Positions 1 through 7,015 of a stretch of DNA of 10,934 nt are shown here, in pieces. Position numbers and translations under genes: made by a program. Each line of letters opens with the position of its first letter. Position 1 is the first letter of the stretch. The notes beneath the pieces are model-generated. The model searched no databases and had not been told where the DNA came from. It worked only from the letters and a program-made list of their open reading frames with translations. This DNA comes from Nitrospirota bacterium (GTDB lineage Bacteria > Nitrospirota > 9FT-COMBO-42-15 > HDB-SIOI813), in the NCBI GenBank assembly GCA_023248365.1, contig JAHFER010000029.1, positions 1-10,934 of the forward strand, written 5' to 3'.

Positions 1-175
1 GCGGACAGACCTTTACGCAGGGCAGACAATCCCAGCACTCTTCAGGGGCTCTCATAAGAATCTTACCTGTCTTTGGGTCCTTCATAAAAAGGTCGCCCGG
101 ACACATCCTTACACATGGTGGATTTTGTGCACCATGACAAGTATTGCATTTATCTGCATGAACAACTACCGGCAT
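1..175 (-). CDS. aprB: APS reductase beta subunit (ferredoxin-like), partial at left edge
   Basis: This is the N-terminal 58 residues of a two-[4Fe-4S] ferredoxin-like protein; the 3' end lies outside the window. Eight cysteines are visible at residues 10, 13, 21, 25, 47, 50, 53 and 57, giving two cluster-binding sets, each closing with Cys-Pro. The residue after Cys47 is Trp48, matching the Trp of AprB (Trp-B48 in Archaeoglobus as I recall) that sits between a cluster and the FAD of AprA. The start is ATG at 175, preceded by a strong GGAGG at 183-187 with 7 nt spacing. It follows aprA on the same strand, so it should pass electrons to the AprA flavin when APS is reduced to sulfite and AMP in the cytoplasm. 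Total length is unknown: dissimilatory AprB carries a C-terminal tail, and its presence here cannot be judged. An unrelated small ferredoxin is less likely given the Trp and the neighbour. Confidence 0.85.
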   Translation of the reverse strand, partial: MPVVVHADKCNTCHGAQNPPCVRMCPGDLFMKDPKTGKILMRAPEECWDCLPCVKVCP

Positions 176-195
176 CTTTATTCCTCCTTAGCTCA

Positions 196-273
196 AATCC
201 CCCTTACTCCCCCTTTTCTAAAGGGGGATAGCTATTGGTTTCCCCCTTTGTTAAAGGGAGGATGGGGGGATTA
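196..273. repeat. C/G-rich double-hairpin dispersed repeat between aprA and aprB
   Basis: The element opens with AATCCCCC and closes with GGGGGGATT, so its ends form an imperfect inverted repeat of about 20 bp. Inside are two short hairpins: CCCCCTTT-TCT-AAAGGGGG (209-227) and CCCCCTTTGTTAAAGGGAGG (242-261). This architecture resembles the palindromic CCCCCTTT/AAAGGGGG elements scattered through many environmental genomes. It fills almost the whole gap between the aprA stop and the aprB ribosome binding site, so it is transcribed within the operon. No T-tract follows on the minus strand, so it looks more like an RNA stabiliser or processing site than a full terminator. Confidence 0.75.
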
Positions 274-286
274 TTTCTGATTAATA

Positions 287-2005
287 TTACCTCGGTTTAT
301 ATCTATCCCCTGGCACTATCTGTTCGTAAGGCCTTGTGAATACCTCTATATTTCCAGTTGCAGGGTCCCGTCTTGTGTTTACAAACTTAAGCCATTTTTC
401 ATCATCACGTTCAGTAAAATCAGTTCTGGTGCAGTATCCAGGCCATCTGGTCTCTTTTCTAAACAGCATATGCTCAACAAGGGTTTGGGCCACATATACC
501 CTGTCTATTACTTCATGTGCCTGCATAAGCTCGTGAAGGTCTTCAGCTACAATATGTTTAAACTGTTCCGGGAGTGTGGATAGACGTCTTCTTGCAACAA
601 GGAGCCTCTCTTCGTTTATCTCATAGAAGGTTGCTGCTCCACCTGCATATTCTTCCATAATCTTCTGAAGTCTGACCTCCATATCGTATGGCTTAATCCC
701 TTCCTTTTTATGTGTAAAATTCAGTATCGGCTCAATTACCCGCTCACGCTCTGCACTTATCAGGTCTGCCGGGATATCCGCATGTTCAATATTCTGCACA
801 TATTCCCCGGCAGCCCTTGCAGCAATAACACCCTCTGCCCAGCAGCCGCTCACAAACTTATAGGGGGCGCCCCCTGATACATCACCTGCTGCATATAAAC
901 CTTCGATCGTAGTCTTACGGTTTACATCCACCCAGTAACCTGACTGTGTGTGACCGCCTACAACATAAGGTTCAGTGGTCTGGACTTCTACAGGCTCTTT
1001 TGATGGGTCTATATCATTGGCTGCCCAGTATAGTACCATTGAAGGATACATATCCAGATATGCAGACTTTAAGTCTCTTGCCTGCTGAGGCGTAATATGC
1101 CTTGTATCAAGATATACCGGCCCCCTGCCTTCTTTTATCTCCTGCAAAGGCCCGTGAGATCTGTAAGGTGTTGGGGCGCCGTCTCCTCCAATATGGGCAT
1201 ACTTCGTTGCCATAAATTTTTCACCTTTTGAGTTTACCTGCGGTGCACCTACTCCAAGGGCAATAGTGCCTGTTGGCGCAATAGTGTCTTTAACACGGAG
1301 ACCGATATAACGCATCTCAAAACTTGTCATCTCCGCCCCTGCCCTTATTCCCATCGCATATCCTGCACCTGTATTATAAGGACAGTACCAGGTCTTATGC
1401 TGTGCATCATGTGCGTTATTAGGTTTGTAGATTCCGGCAGCGCCTCCGGTAGCAATAATTGTCGCCTTTGCCTTTACAACAAAGAGATTTCCGTTTCTAA
1501 TGCTGAAACCTATCGCCCCGGCAATCCTCCCATCCACATTTATATAGTTAGTAGCAACGACCCAGTTCAGTATCTTTGCCCCGGCATTTTTTGCTGCCTT
1601 TGCAATAATTGGCTTTAAAGACTCCCCGTTTATCTTTATATTCCAGCGGCCACGGGGTATATAGTTTCCCTTTTCATCACAGAGTATCGGCAAACCCCAT
1701 TTTTCCACCTTTTTAACGCAATACTCAAACAGCTCAGACATGCTCAGCACCAGGTCTTCCCTGACTATTCCACAGGAGTCAAACCTGACATACTTAACAA
1801 AACTCTCAGGAGTCTCTCCCGGATTTAGATATGCATTGATGGCATTCATTCCTCCTGCCAGACAGCCGCTCCTGTCAATATGGGCCTTTTCCATTATAGT
1901 TACAGAAAGATTTGGAAATTGCTCCTTTAACTCAACTGCTGCAAGACAGCCGGCTGTCCCGCCCCCGATGATAAGAATGTCTGTTTCGATAATGTTTTGT
2001 TCCAT
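287..2005 (-). CDS. aprA: APS reductase alpha subunit (FAD flavoprotein), compact form
   Basis: A 572-residue FAD enzyme of the fumarate reductase/AprA family that would reduce adenosine 5'-phosphosulfate to sulfite and AMP with AprB as electron donor. The FAD-binding GGGTAG lies at residues 14-19. Aligned by eye to Archaeoglobus AprA, the substrate-site residues are kept: Asn57 (Asn74), Trp206 (Trp234), Arg237 (Arg265) and His352 (His398). The C-terminal block with RKETRWPGY is also typical of AprA and argues against a fumarate reductase or L-aspartate oxidase. It is shorter than the roughly 620-660 residues of dissimilatory AprA: the N-terminal extension, part of the region after Arg237 and an insert after His352 are reduced. 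ATG at 2005 is chosen because AGGAGGG (2012-2018) lies 6 nt upstream; a TTG one codon earlier is poorer. It sits 18 bp after an Rrf2-type regulator and ahead of aprB. Short AprA with a following ferredoxin in clostridial sulfate-assimilation clusters is the closest parallel I recall, so an assimilatory role is inferred. Confidence 0.88.
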   Translation of the reverse strand: MEQNIIETDILIIGGGTAGCLAAVELKEQFPNLSVTIMEKAHIDRSGCLAGGMNAINAYLNPGETPESFVKYVRFDSCGIVREDLVLSMSELFEYCVKKVEKWGLPILCDEKGNYIPRGRWNIKINGESLKPIIAKAAKNAGAKILNWVVATNYINVDGRIAGAIGFSIRNGNLFVVKAKATIIATGGAAGIYKPNNAHDAQHKTWYCPYNTGAGYAMGIRAGAEMTSFEMRYIGLRVKDTIAPTGTIALGVGAPQVNSKGEKFMATKYAHIGGDGAPTPYRSHGPLQEIKEGRGPVYLDTRHITPQQARDLKSAYLDMYPSMVLYWAANDIDPSKEPVEVQTTEPYVVGGHTQSGYWVDVNRKTTIEGLYAAGDVSGGAPYKFVSGCWAEGVIAARAAGEYVQNIEHADIPADLISAERERVIEPILNFTHKKEGIKPYDMEVRLQKIMEEYAGGAATFYEINEERLLVARRRLSTLPEQFKHIVAEDLHELMQAHEVIDRVYVAQTLVEHMLFRKETRWPGYCTRTDFTERDDEKWLKFVNTRRDPATGNIEVFTRPYEQIVPGDRYKPR

Positions 2006-2023
2006 CAACTTCCCTCCTGTTTG

Positions 2024-2467
2024 TTATATATGATACATAACAGTTACTTCCCTCTCCCTTTTTTTTCTGCACATGTCGTCTATGCTAACTTTACTCAGGG
2101 TTTCAGCAACCGCCTTTTTCACGTCTTCCCAAACTTCCTTTATAACACATCCGTTAGTCTGATAACCCTTTTCTTCAAAAGCCCCGTTGCTGCTATCCAC
2201 AGGAGCAATGGGCCCTTCAATAGCCTCTACTATATGAGCAATACTAATCAGACCAGGGGGACGTGACAGCACATAACCGCCCTGTGCCCCGCGTATACTG
2301 TCTACAATGCCTGACTTTTTAAGAGATGCCATGACCTGCTCAAGGAACCTCATTGGAATAGCCTGTCTCTTTGCAATAGCCTTTACATGTACCGGCCCCT
2401 TATCGGCATTAAGAGCCATATCTAACACCGCTGAAACAGCATATTCACTTTTGACTGAAAATTTCAT
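2024..2467 (-). CDS. Rrf2-family transcriptional regulator, CymR-like
   Basis: A 147-residue DNA-binding protein. The N-terminal winged helix-turn-helix (about residues 1-70) contains the family signatures FLEQVMASLKKSGIV and SIRGAQGGYVLSRP, followed by the IVEAIEGPIAPV segment and a C-terminal helix. Only Cys107 and Cys133 are present, not the three closely spaced cysteines that hold an Fe-S cluster in IscR and NsrR. The IEGPI-PV segment and an ending like CymR of Bacillus (V/YM-Y-I) make a cysteine-metabolism repressor the best analogue. In Bacillus, CymR acts with CysK to sense O-acetylserine and represses sulfur uptake genes. The start is ATG at 2467 with AGGA (2476-2479) 8 nt upstream. 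It is first in an operon with aprA and aprB, and a palindrome overlapping its own transcription start suggests autorepression. The family call is secure; the CymR-like function is inferred. Confidence 0.88.
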   Translation of the reverse strand: MKFSVKSEYAVSAVLDMALNADKGPVHVKAIAKRQAIPMRFLEQVMASLKKSGIVDSIRGAQGGYVLSRPPGLISIAHIVEAIEGPIAPVDSSNGAFEEKGYQTNGCVIKEVWEDVKKAVAETLSKVSIDDMCRKKREREVTVMYHI

Positions 2468-2482
2468 AATCTATATCCTACT

Positions 2483-2496
2483 ATTCCGATAGGAAT
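2483..2496. promoter_or_regulatory. Putative Rrf2/CymR-type operator palindrome
   Basis: ATTCC-GATA-GGAAT is a perfect 5-bp inverted repeat with a 4-bp spacer, flanked by A/T-rich sequence. It starts about 7 nt downstream of the predicted -10 box, so a bound repressor would cover the transcription start of the rrf2-aprA-aprB operon. Position and symmetry are seen directly; the assignment to the adjacent Rrf2 protein is inference. Confidence 0.55.
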
Positions 2497-2503
2497 TATG
2501 AAA

Positions 2504-2531
2504 ATTATACCAGGAAATCTTTTTCTGTCAA
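2504..2531 (-). promoter_or_regulatory. Consensus sigma70-type promoter of the rrf2-aprA-aprB operon
   Basis: On the minus strand, TTGACA (2526-2531) is followed after 16 bp by TATAAT (2504-2509), both perfect matches to the housekeeping consensus. The predicted start is near 2497, giving a leader of about 30 nt before the regulator's ATG. A promoter this strong just ahead of a palindromic operator is the usual layout for a tightly repressed operon. Confidence 0.75.
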
Positions 2532-2603
2532 GAGTTTTTTTTTGATTCCGAATATATCCATGTTCTACACCCTTCCCTGCAAATTTTGAGAAAGGATATA
2601 AGA

Positions 2604-4415
2604 GTGAGAAATTTAACTATCAGCAAAGACAACGGAACCAAGAAGATAAACAGCGGCCTTATCGGAAACATACACCATACTTCCCATACTTCAACAAATA
2701 GCGAGCTTGAAATAATATTAGAGATTACAAAGAGTATCTCCTCTACCCTCAATTTCCAGGAAGTATTAAGGACTATCGTAAACAAGGTAGCCGATTACGC
2801 CCATGCTGACAGATGCTCTATTATCCTAATAGACAATCAGCAGAAATTCGGATATGTAATGGCATCACATGATGCCCCGGATATTCATAATTTGCAGATA
2901 GACTTAAAAAATTACCCTGAAATTTCCAGTTCATTAGAGAGTAAAGATACTGTGGTCGTTAATGATATAAACTTAGACCCCTTAATGAGTAATGTATGTC
3001 AGGCCCTCAAGAAAATGCAGATTAAATCACTTCTTGTAATTCCTATTTTATATCACGAAGAAATAATCGGGACATTGTTTTTAAAGATCATAAAAAACCC
3101 GCATAAATTTACAACAGAAGAAATAAGTTTCTGTAAGGTTGTGGCAAACACCTCGGCAAGTGCGATCAAAAATGCCCAGTTTTACGAACAGATAAGGTTA
3201 CAGGCAAAGACTGACGGTCTGACCAATCTCCTTAATCACAGATCTTTCCTTGAAAAATATCAGGAAGAAATAAGCCGTGCAAAAATGAACAGCAAACCTT
3301 TCTCAATTTTGATAATAGACATTGATAACTTTAAGGCGCTTAATGACTCTTATGGCCACAAGTATGGAGATAATGTACTGCATAAAATAGCCCTTTGTTT
3401 AAAAAATAATACAAGAGGTATTGACACAGTGGCCCGGTATGGGGGGGATGAGTTTATATGCCTGCTGCCTGAGACGCTTCATGATCATGGGCTGATAGTG
3501 GCTAACAGAATAATGAAAAAGATAAAGGAACAGCTTCAGGAAAATGAAATAATAACAAGCCTCAGTATAGGCCTTGCCACATGCGATTATCAAACTCATG
3601 ACTCTGCAATGTTACTGCAATTAGCTGAACAGGCTATGTATATTGCAAAGTACAGGGGCGGAGATCAGATATTTACATTCTCAAAAAACGATACTCAGGA
3701 TACAAGTTTATGGAATAAAAAGGTATGTGAAACATTGCAGATTATAAAGACACTGGGGATGTTTGATGATGGTAAAGAGATCGCCGCAGATTTAACAGAT
3801 CAGTTAGCAAAGATATTCGCTGTTACTGCAACTCCCAGGTCGCCCATTGAGATTGTTAAATCACTAAGCAGTGCACTTGATGCAAGGGACCACTACACAA
3901 ATGGCCATTCAGAACGGGTAATTGAATTTACAAAGAAAATCGCATGTGAATTAAAAATGTCCGGCGAGCAGATAGAGGAACTCAGGTATTTATGCCTTTT
4001 ACATGACATCGGTAAGATAGGGATACCGGACCATATTCTGAATAAGCCAGGAAAACTTACTAATGAAGAATTTGAGATTATGAAACAACACCCTGAGATT
4101 GGGGAGAATATTATTGCGCCAATTGATGCAATGAAGAATTTAAAACCTTTAATACGTCACCATCAGGAATTTTTCAACGGCGAAGGATACCCCGACAGAA
4201 TCAGCGGAGACGCCATACCGATTGCCTGCCGCATTTTATCAGTAGTGGATACTTATGACGCAATGACTTCGGATAGGCCATACAGAAAGGCCTTACCAAA
4301 GGAAGCCGCTATTGAAGAATTAAACAGATGCGCAGGTACTCAGTTTGACCCGGAGATTGTAGAAATATTTGCCAGGATTATCGAAAAAAAACCTACCTCT
4401 GTTAAATCCTGCTAA
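2604..4415 (+). CDS. GAF-GGDEF-HD-GYP bifunctional cyclic di-GMP protein
   Basis: A soluble signalling protein of 603 residues that could both make and break cyclic di-GMP. A GAF sensor domain covers about residues 35-190. A GGDEF diguanylate cyclase domain follows (about 200-360), with an intact GGDEF at 280-284 and an RGID inhibitory-site motif at 271-274, exactly five residues upstream. A linker leads to an HD-GYP phosphodiesterase domain (about 410-590) with the metal-binding His467-Asp468, further histidines in QHPEIG and RHHQEF, and GYP at 528-530. No transmembrane segment or signal peptide is seen. GTG at 2604 is chosen as start because AAAGGA (2591-2596) lies 7 nt upstream; an in-frame TTG at 2586 would add six residues but has no ribosome binding site. 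It is divergent from the sulfur operon across a short gap and converges with the GH57 gene, overlapping its end by 14 bp. The sensed ligand cannot be told. Confidence 0.92.
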   Translation: MRNLTISKDNGTKKINSGLIGNIHHTSHTSTNSELEIILEITKSISSTLNFQEVLRTIVNKVADYAHADRCSIILIDNQQKFGYVMASHDAPDIHNLQIDLKNYPEISSSLESKDTVVVNDINLDPLMSNVCQALKKMQIKSLLVIPILYHEEIIGTLFLKIIKNPHKFTTEEISFCKVVANTSASAIKNAQFYEQIRLQAKTDGLTNLLNHRSFLEKYQEEISRAKMNSKPFSILIIDIDNFKALNDSYGHKYGDNVLHKIALCLKNNTRGIDTVARYGGDEFICLLPETLHDHGLIVANRIMKKIKEQLQENEIITSLSIGLATCDYQTHDSAMLLQLAEQAMYIAKYRGGDQIFTFSKNDTQDTSLWNKKVCETLQIIKTLGMFDDGKEIAADLTDQLAKIFAVTATPRSPIEIVKSLSSALDARDHYTNGHSERVIEFTKKIACELKMSGEQIEELRYLCLLHDIGKIGIPDHILNKPGKLTNEEFEIMKQHPEIGENIIAPIDAMKNLKPLIRHHQEFFNGEGYPDRISGDAIPIACRILSVVDTYDAMTSDRPYRKALPKEAAIEELNRCAGTQFDPEIVEIFARIIEKKPTSVKSC

Positions 4416-6594
4416 ACTTAAGTTTTATACTTACTCCCCATTCCTCTCCCTGACTTAAAACAACATTCCAGTGAGGAACAATTACAGAACTCTGATATTC
4501 CCTTTCAAAGCCGCTCTCTGATTGAGATATTGTCTCTACAGGATACCGCCATAAGGCACAGTTCTTTGAAAACGAAAGCCCTATCTCTGTGGAAATAAGC
4601 CTGTTCTTTATGCTGAACGACTCAATATCTTTACTCTCTCCCCTGCTTCTCTGGCCGGAATCGTCGGAAGAGACACCTTCAATTACATACTGACACATAT
4701 CAGAATTACCATCAAGCATGGCAAAATTGAGTTCCGGACCAAACCATATATCAATTGCATCACCTGATATATTTTTCACAGTGTAATTAAACACCATATC
4801 AGATTTTCCCTTTTCTATCTTTAGCTCCTTTTGGATACTCAGCCTGGTGCCATTAACAAGCCCCTCGCCTTCGAGGATAATACACTTCTTCCCTGTCTCA
4901 TTATCTTTTATACTAAAGGTATACGGCATCCATGGAAAACCTCCAAGCTCTTCCTGTCTGTTTTGTATAACAGCCTCTAATGTCCCATCTTTGCCATAGA
5001 CATGATCTACCAGCATCCCCCTGCGATAAGAATCATACTGGAGATACAGGTGCAGATCAGCCTCTTTTGACTTGACAATATCATGAATAGAATGCAGCCC
5101 GCCGGGTTCTCCTGCCTGTTTATTAACATCAGCCGCTATTTTCTTATGGTATACCTCTGGTCTTCTTGAAAGGGTATTAAGTAAATTATATGATGCCGGC
5201 CTGTAATCCAGTTCTGTTAACATGCCCCCTCTATGTGCATCCACAACAAAAGATATATCCTCTGATGTAACTACTACCTCATCATTTCCATCGCAATCAA
5301 AATCAACTGTCTCAACCTCTATCCAGCCTTTCTCGTGATGTGAAGCCTCATCGGCAATTTTCTCTGCCTTAATCAGATGATTATAGACAGCACTCCTCAG
5401 ATGCCCTAAATAAAGACCTCCGAATATTCCATGCCAGTACGGACAGTTGACCTGCCCGCGCCACAACTCAAGATGTGCCTCATAAACATTTTGCGGTAAA
5501 CCTCCACCCATGTTTGCCACACCCTTTCCAATATAAACCGAATCAAAGTTGTCTTTGTTACTGCCTGAGAGTTCTGCCACTTTATTGCTTACACGAAGCA
5601 TCTTTTTGTGCATGTGATTGGATTCCGGATATTTTTCGAGAAAATTCCGCCAGAACCCTCCACGTAAAAAGGGGTTATAGGCAGACTCTTTTTCTCCCTG
5701 CCTCACCTCATTCAAAACTTCCTCAAAGAGATTACCGCTTTCTGTAGGGAGCGACCACTCCATCATCTCTCTGTATGAAGCCGTTGGGATATACACCCTC
5801 CCACGGGCACGTACTTTCCTCTGCACATCACCAAGTGTAGTAACATTAATCCATGAAGACTCTTGTGTTAATGCATCGAAAAACCGTTCAAGCCATCTCT
5901 GGTTATAGACCCAGTTATATGTCTCAGGCCATAGACCAAACTTTTCTCCGTCATCACCATATACAAGAACATTGTCACCTTTTTCAGAAGCTACACTCCT
6001 GAGATAATCAATGGTCTCATGAGGCTCCCTGAATGGAATAGAATATCTAAGCCTCTCATTAGATGGAAAAAGATATACGACCTTCCCCTCATCCTCTGTA
6101 GAGTAATAACCATAGAGCTGGTCCTCAGACAGACCTGCATATCTAAAGTGCGTATCATCAACTATAAGGTATTTAACACCTGAATCATGTAAAATACTTG
6201 GGAGATGAGGTTCCCATATGCGTTCAGTAAGCCACATCCCTTTAGACTCAGTATTAAATTTGTTTTTTATATATTCTGTCAGCATGCTAATCTGGCCGAT
6301 ACAATCCCGTCGTGGAATTACACAGAGGATGGGCTCATAAAACCCGCCTGTCATCATCTCCACCTGCCCCTTTCCAACTAAATCAGCAATCCTTTTTAGC
6401 AGCTCAGGTTTGTTCCCCTCAATCCACTCTAACAGGCTTCCGGAGTAATGAAGTGTAACTCTTATATGGGGATATTTCTCAAGGACATCAATGAATGGCC
6501 TGTAACTCTTCTCGTATGCCTCCATAAATACATGATCGAAGTTGTCAACCGGCTGGTGAAAATGTAATGCCATTGCAAAATTTATTTTTTTCAT
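4402..6594 (-). CDS. GH57 4-alpha-glucanotransferase / alpha-amylase
   Basis: A 730-residue glycoside hydrolase family 57 enzyme acting on alpha-1,4-glucans such as glycogen or maltodextrin; no signal peptide, so cytoplasmic. Family motifs appear in order: HFHQP (11-15), GGFYEPIL (83-90), WLTERIWEP (121-129) with Glu124 as the likely nucleophile, and YGDDGEKFG (212-220) with Asp214 as the likely acid/base. These match Glu123 and Asp214 of the Thermococcus litoralis 4-alpha-glucanotransferase. The long C-terminal part (about 290-730) has the helical and beta-sandwich regions typical of this subgroup (DUF1925/DUF1926 type). Motifs alone cannot separate transferase from amylase. The ATG follows the acyP stop by 11 nt, and its AGGA overlaps that stop, so the two are probably translationally coupled. 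Its end overlaps the convergent GGDEF gene by 14 bp, with no terminator between. Confidence 0.9.
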   Translation of the reverse strand: MKKINFAMALHFHQPVDNFDHVFMEAYEKSYRPFIDVLEKYPHIRVTLHYSGSLLEWIEGNKPELLKRIADLVGKGQVEMMTGGFYEPILCVIPRRDCIGQISMLTEYIKNKFNTESKGMWLTERIWEPHLPSILHDSGVKYLIVDDTHFRYAGLSEDQLYGYYSTEDEGKVVYLFPSNERLRYSIPFREPHETIDYLRSVASEKGDNVLVYGDDGEKFGLWPETYNWVYNQRWLERFFDALTQESSWINVTTLGDVQRKVRARGRVYIPTASYREMMEWSLPTESGNLFEEVLNEVRQGEKESAYNPFLRGGFWRNFLEKYPESNHMHKKMLRVSNKVAELSGSNKDNFDSVYIGKGVANMGGGLPQNVYEAHLELWRGQVNCPYWHGIFGGLYLGHLRSAVYNHLIKAEKIADEASHHEKGWIEVETVDFDCDGNDEVVVTSEDISFVVDAHRGGMLTELDYRPASYNLLNTLSRRPEVYHKKIAADVNKQAGEPGGLHSIHDIVKSKEADLHLYLQYDSYRRGMLVDHVYGKDGTLEAVIQNRQEELGGFPWMPYTFSIKDNETGKKCIILEGEGLVNGTRLSIQKELKIEKGKSDMVFNYTVKNISGDAIDIWFGPELNFAMLDGNSDMCQYVIEGVSSDDSGQRSRGESKDIESFSIKNRLISTEIGLSFSKNCALWRYPVETISQSESGFEREYQSSVIVPHWNVVLSQGEEWGVSIKLKFSRI

Positions 6595-6605
6595 TTTTAA
6601 AGTTC

Positions 6606-6881
6606 CTATCTCGTTATCTCAAACATATTAAACTCTCCCTTGAAAACCTCATCCTTCCTCTCTACATAATCAACAACGGCCCACGGAGGCCCTGAGTGGG
6701 ACCAGAGAACCAGTTTCTCAACATGTTCTTTGTCACCCTCTGCAACTATTTCAACACGCCCATCAGAGAGATTCTTTACGTATCCTGTCAGATTAATGGC
6801 AGTTGCCATCTGACTGGCTGAATCCCTGAAGAATACGCCCTGCACTTTACCGCTGATGTATAAGTGGACTCTGGTATTCAT
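6606..6881 (-). CDS. acyP: Acylphosphatase
   Basis: A 91-residue small cytoplasmic enzyme that hydrolyses carboxyl-phosphate anhydrides such as 1,3-bisphosphoglycerate or acetyl phosphate. The signature GKVQGVFFRDSA lies near residues 11-22, with the phosphate-cradle loop and catalytic Arg19, followed by the second motif containing GYVKNLSDGRVEIVAEG with the catalytic Asn. The length is normal for the family. The ATG at 6881 is chosen because the family starts here; the frame stays open to a GTG at 6920, but those 13 residues are encoded by the arm of a dispersed repeat and do not look like acylphosphatase. Only a weak GGGAT-like ribosome binding site is seen. It is cotranscribed with the GH57 gene, which begins 11 nt after its stop. 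No clear promoter is visible upstream. Confidence 0.92.
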   Translation of the reverse strand: MNTRVHLYISGKVQGVFFRDSASQMATAINLTGYVKNLSDGRVEIVAEGDKEHVEKLVLWSHSGPPWAVVDYVERKDEVFKGEFNMFEITR

Positions 6882-6897
6882 CCGAAAATCCCATTTT

Positions 6898-6988
6898 AAA
6901 ACACAGAGATACAGAGGCACAGAGGTTTTTTATTTGAAAACTTAAATCTCAAATCTTTTCTCTGTGTCTCATTGCCTCTGTGGTTAAA
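6898..6988. repeat. CACAGAG-type inverted repeat between pfkA and acyP
   Basis: Two arms each contain two CACAGAG heptamers separated by 9 nt. The left arm is at 6902-6924 on the plus strand; the right arm, in inverse orientation, is at 6960-6982. An A/T-rich centre separates them. The arms can pair across the heptamers but are mismatched in between. A better preserved relative lies at 10807-10857. It fills most of the 130-bp gap between pfkA and acyP, and could end or process transcripts there. This kind of accacagag repeat occurs widely in environmental bacterial genomes, with unknown function. Confidence 0.75.
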
Positions 6989-7015
6989 TTTTTTATACCT
7001 CTTTGTAAGCCTCCT

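Noticed and set aside
287..2005. Fumarate reductase or L-aspartate oxidase identity for the flavoprotein
   Set aside because: The APS-site Trp, Arg and His and the C-terminal RKETRWPGY block are AprA-specific, and the next gene is AprB-like with the bridging Trp48.
2006..2008. TTG start one codon upstream of the aprA ATG
   Set aside because: The ATG at 2005 has AGGAGGG at ideal 6-nt spacing; the TTG would be only 3 nt from it.
2542..2570. Possible plus-strand promoter for the GGDEF gene (TTGATT with a weak -10)
   Set aside because: The -10 candidate 17 bp downstream (CTACAC) is too poor to call.
6882..6920. N-terminal extension of acylphosphatase from a GTG at 6920
   Set aside because: The extra 13 residues are encoded largely by the arm of the CACAGAG repeat, have no ribosome binding site and exceed the family's usual start.
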